A stretch of DNA of 64,000 nucleotides, taken from positions 58,446,609 through 58,510,608 of the forward strand of contig OW121854.1 of assembly GCA_933228895.1 (NCBI GenBank), written 5' to 3'. Source of the stretch: Platycnemis pennipes (Eukaryota > Arthropoda > Insecta > Odonata > Platycnemididae). The position numbers and the translations under genes were made by a program. The first letter of the stretch is position 1; every line of letters begins with the position of its first letter. Below the pieces are notes generated by a model that saw only the letters and a program-made list of their open reading frames with translations, was not told where the DNA came from and did not search any database. Below are positions 60,235 through 64,000 of the stretch, piece by piece.

Positions 60235-63200
60235 GTAAAAGATGCAGGGATGTATCCTCAACATGGAGTCATCACAAAGGCGAGAATATGTTTTTTTTTC
60301 TTAAATGAGGCGGCTTGAGAAACAAGGATTTGTTTGGAATGGATTGCTCTTCTTGACTGTCACAGGCATGCACAGTATGTATTCTCTTGTCACTCTTTAC
60401 CTGGACACAATGAGAGACATTTTTGCCTATTCTTCAATTTTCATCATGGATGTTGTCCGAATATTGACTCTGGCAGAATGCTACTTGAGCTTTTGCTCCG
60501 AGTACTTGACTCATTATACATAAATAATCTGCGAACTGCTTTCCATCCATACTTGGCTAAATTTTTAGGAGCAACGAAAGTCTTCCAAACCCCTCGCCAT
60601 AATCAGTTACCTAACGGAAAAATTACAACATTTCTAGCCTTTCAAAAAGAAATACATAGCAATACATTGGGCACTAAAAGCAATTCAAGGAATAGTATGT
60701 AATTGGCAAAGAAACGATCTTCACAATGTTAGGAAGGGAAAAAAATAATCAGTAAAAACTGGTAAAATCTGATTTCGGCTTGTCCTTGTGAAAATATTGG
60801 TATTTTTCAGTGCATGAGTATCCAAATGTGTAGCCATCCATATTTAACTCTTACATAACATTCCTAGTTCCTCTATCCTCAATGTATAATTGATAGAAAT
60901 GAAAGAAAACAAAGGTTAACAATGTGCTAGTTGTTTCATATCTGATAATCCCTGTTTTGGTTATAACTGCAAAATAATGAACAAATTATTCATGGAAAAT
61001 AAAAACTGCTCACTTACTTGTCTCATACTACATATAATAACTGAAACTTAAAGATAGTGTGTAAAAAAAATACAGGTAAGCCTCACTTTATGAATTGATT
61101 CATGCAAAATAATTGCTCATTGAGTGAAAGTTTGTAAATTGAGGTATTATTTTTCATTGCATAAATCTATACATAAAACTTATGTTCTGATGCAAAAATT
61201 TCTCAGTAAAAATTCTTTAAAGAAATAATACTAAAACAGTTAATAGTAGAGAAAATGGGCTGTATGGTTATACATATAATAGAAAAAGCAAAAGTATGGA
61301 GGCCTTCATTCTTACAACAGGGACGATTCCTTTTCTGCTGTAGTCAAATTGCTTTCCTTTTAAAGTAGGCTTCGCATGTAAGCTATTTTTTTGATTCCCT
61401 TTTATTATCACAATTAAATCTGCTCTAACAAGAATGAGCCTTTGTTTAATTTAAAGCAATATTTGAGCTTCTTTGATACTTAAGATCTACAGGTTCAAAA
61501 ATTTTGATTGCCTTTTTAATGTACCTTGGGGCTTCTTGGCCTTCCCCATGGACTACACCTTGTTGTGGTGGGATTGGGGCTTGTATGTTCCCGTGACCCC
61601 TGGAGCTGCACTGGCAGGAGCAACTAATATTGCTCCTGGTATGGTAACCCAGATAGGTCAAAGGGTAGGAGCCTGACGAAAGGTAGTCCACATACCGTTC
61701 TCGCAGCATCTGTTCCTCTGTGAGGTGGCTGTTAGAAGGCTTCTGACCCCAGTGGGGCGGACTATCAAGTGATGGTGTCATGTTAAAAACACTATTGAGG
61801 GAGGCAACAGGAAACCAACTCAATTAAACTCTCCCAAGAACAAAATGGACTAAACAATAGAGAATTGAATCTATATAGGACTCTTACTCTATACCTACCT
61901 CACTCACTCACTCAATGATTCAACCTGAAGGTTGGTTTGGATAGGTGAGGGTAGAGCTCACCCCATACTAAGCCACAGGCATGTGAATTTCACACATTCA
62001 GGGTAGGGGAGCCCTGGGCCACTTCGCACTCGGAGGATTTTTCATTCAGGGGTGTCCAAATTCTTCACCCGGATTTGAACCCGGGACCCTTCAATCATTA
62101 GCCAAGCACTCTACCTACTAGGCCACTATGCCCCTTTCTATACCTACATACATATATTATTTTACCGACTTGGTCATCATATATCCAGCAGTATTTTCGG
62201 AGTTCTAGTTGCAAGGATACAATGAGCCCTTATTAATACATTGTAAATTTGGGGCTTTGTTAAGTGGGGAATGATAAAGTGAGGTATACCTGCATGTTGC
62301 TGAACATAGAGTATACACTATAGTAGGTTAATGTAGTTCAAGCCTTTTTATAAGAAGCATTGAATGATATATTGCATGGCTTTGTGAGGCATGGAAATTT
62401 GATGTTTGAAATATGTATGGTCATGACCATGAAATGTCAGATTGCATTCTGTCACTCAGAAGGTGCATTTACAAAATTAAAACCTCTATTTTCCTATTTA
62501 TCAGAAATGCTTGACTTTTTGTTTGAGTACACTCTGCATGCACCTAAATACAAAATGTATCACCCAAAACCTGTAGAAACTGATTTTTTTTGGCAAATAT
62601 TTACATTTATATCCATTGATTGCTGGTGATAAGTAGTGGTTCAGGTGTAGTTATTAACATTAGTTTTAAATTCTTCATTTAGAAACCGATGTTTGCAGCT
62701 GAAGTATTTTTGTTTGAATGTTTGCTTACCTAAATGGTTAATTGCATGTATTTTTGTTAAAATTTATTATTTAAATTTATTTTATTATTATTTATCAATT
62801 AAATTATTTAAGTACTCTTGCAAAATTAATTTTAATAATTAATAAATTATAGCATAGTTTATTATTGGCACATGTAAAGACTCCCTACTACTGCATTGCC
62901 CAATATAAGATTACAACAAAATGCCAATGCAAACACCCTAAAAATTTGGGCCATCAAAATCAAGATTCTAATCCAATATAAATCATGTTGTTAATAAGGA
63001 TATTAATACAAGATTTTTAGTTCTATCCATGAATGCACTAAGTAGAGGATTGGAAAATTTTCAACTAATTTACTTTTTCCTGAAAATACCTAATGGTGAT
63101 CTACCAAATAACTATATACTGCTTGTCTAATCAACACAGTAAATGAATTAAGTCATTCATTGTACTGCTGCATCACTGCGCTTCTACAATTTCAATTTGA

Positions 63201-63397
63201 GTATCATAGTGTAAACTACTTGAAATCACACGGCCAAGCCAATAACTCAGATAAGATGCTAATATTAGCATTATTTAGCTTCAAACTTCATTGCAAGGAA
63301 CACTTCATCGACCATTTGGACTTAAATTCATGATTCTAATTTTCAAGGATTATTTCAAAAAGGGAACCTCTAACAGGTTAACTATTTACCTCAACAG
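60235..63397 (+). other. intron 2 of the LD-motif gene, about 3.2 kb
   Basis: GTAAAA donor and ttaactatttacctcaacag acceptor. AT-rich, with a SINE-B copy (61905-62140). Frames at 60305-60702 + and 61446-61823 - (125 codons) are noted but not supported as exons. Confidence 0.65.
61905..62140 (-). mobile_element. SINE-B, minus strand
   Basis: The complement of the head is at 62080-62135: cggatttgaacccgggaccc (B box complement) and gcactctacctactaggcca (A-box region complement). The tail is at 61918-61990 (aacctgaaggttggtttgg, gagctcaccccatactaagc). It pairs with 41750-41995. Confidence 0.85.
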
Positions 63398-63625
63398 GTG
63401 AGGACTGTTCAGCAGCATGGTGTTGCAGGAGAAGTAAGTCAACCAGTCCCTCCAGTACGTGACTTTAACAACGTTCAATATCTTATGGCTGCAAACCCAA
63501 CACATGTGGTCGCAGAAAGAGCTGCAAGTCCTATGAACCCAGAATACCAAATGGTAAATCAGCAGCCACAAGAAATGTATACTAGTTGTAGTGGCACTAT
63601 GGTACCTACCATAGTTCATTTACAG
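63398..63625 (+). CDS. LD-motif scaffold protein (paxillin-like), third coding exon
   Basis: Acceptor acctcaacag before GTG, 76 codons in phase 0, donor CAG/GTGATT at 63626. The product starts VRTVQQHGVAGEVSQPVPPV and contains QYLM, EYQM and EMYTS. These are Tyr-centred segments of the kind phosphorylated in adhesion scaffolds, though no specific site is provable. Pro/Gln-rich and low in hydrophobics, it is most likely disordered linker. Joined to the two upstream exons it gives 169 codons without a stop. LIM domains or other defining domains would lie beyond the window, so the paxillin label is provisional. Confidence 0.65.
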
Positions 63626-63689
63626 GTGATTCATACCTACATGCTTGGAGAGAGCAGCCAGAGGAAGCATAAAAAGTTTTAAATACTTA

Positions 63690-64000
63690 ATGCCTTCTTA
63701 TATATCTGATTTTAATGAATTTTTCCTCTCACAGCAAGTACCTGTAAACTCAATCCCCTCGGACAATTATTATCAAATTCCTAACTCATGCCACTCATTA
63801 TATTTGTATCCCTGTACTGACATAGAGCTGGCCAATATCACTAATAAATCTCTCACTAAAATTAGCTCAGGGTTAGATAGCATCCCTGGCATTGTCATAA
63901 AAAATTCTTTACATGTAATTAAAGATCATTTATTATTCCTAATTAATAATTCTTTAAGATTTGGAGTTTTCCCAGACCCCCTTAAGATTGCTAAAATTGT
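63690..64000 (+). mobile_element. non-LTR retrotransposon RT domain, N-terminal part
   Basis: An open frame runs to the window edge: MPSYISDFNEFFLSQ, then SLYLYPCTDIELANITNKS, ISSGLDSIPGIVIK, LLFLINNSLRFGVFPDPLK and IAKI. This is the start of the reverse transcriptase domain of jockey/CR1-like non-LTR elements (the S-GLD-IP and N-SL--G-FP--LK-AKI blocks). The catalytic residues would lie off the edge. The frame is open from about 63630, only just downstream of exon 3, so the element appears 5'-truncated and inserted in the following intron. No break is seen within 103 codons, which suggests a fairly recent copy. Confidence 0.85.

Noticed and set aside
60305..60702. Frames of 72 and 122 codons just after exon 2
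   Set aside because: They overlap in different frames, lack recognisable domains and follow a good donor at 60235, so they are intronic.

Overview
The window is repeat-rich eukaryotic nuclear DNA, AT-rich with scattered GC-rich patches. It has no bacterial-style operons: there are no ribosome binding sites, coding density is very low, and nearly every open frame is short and non-conserved. The mix of non-LTR retrotransposon tails, tRNA-derived SINEs, hAT and Harbinger relics, Penelope-type ends and GT-AG exons fits an arthropod, most likely an insect with a large genome. I cannot name the species.

Host coding sequence. The best-supported gene is on the + strand at the right-hand end. Three exons (50010-50130 with its 5' UTR from 49954, 60077-60234 and 63398-63625) join in perfect phase into 169 codons. 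The first junction rebuilds an LD motif, LDALLEDLQ, split inside its Asp codon, so a paxillin-type adhesion scaffold is my preferred reading. The introns are about 9.9 kb and 3.2 kb and are full of transposon debris. The gene continues beyond the window. A second, weaker candidate exon lies on the minus strand at 6703-6975 and encodes one membrane segment.

Mobile DNA. Three non-LTR families, called here LINE-A, LINE-B and LINE-C, recur as 3' fragments throughout. The best LINE-A copy (22395-22965, minus) is broken by one nonsense codon and one frameshift. A reverse transcriptase frame of a further non-LTR element starts near 63690 and runs off the right edge. Two main tRNA-derived SINE families (SINE-A and SINE-B) and some singletons are interspersed. 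A non-autonomous hAT element (18473-19655) has its ends and 8-bp target duplication. A Harbinger transposase C-terminus survives at 49145-49319.

Most unusual content. (1) A hammerhead ribozyme-like sequence at 14400-14439 has an intact catalytic core and a palindromic stem III. Decayed relatives lie at 43636-43730, 47087-47118 and 30292-30340, joined to shared tails that resemble Penelope-like pseudo-LTR ends. (2) Four fold-back insertions (7210-7342, 25619-25856, 38070-38246, 56097-56204) share one architecture: 12-13 bp direct repeats around a long hairpin with one 31-43 nt single-stranded tail. (3) A 27-bp micro-insertion at 52962-52988 has 12-bp direct repeats and a sequence match at 30909. 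Together these suggest target-primed retroelement activity, possibly Penelope-like, that leaves inverted dimeric ends.
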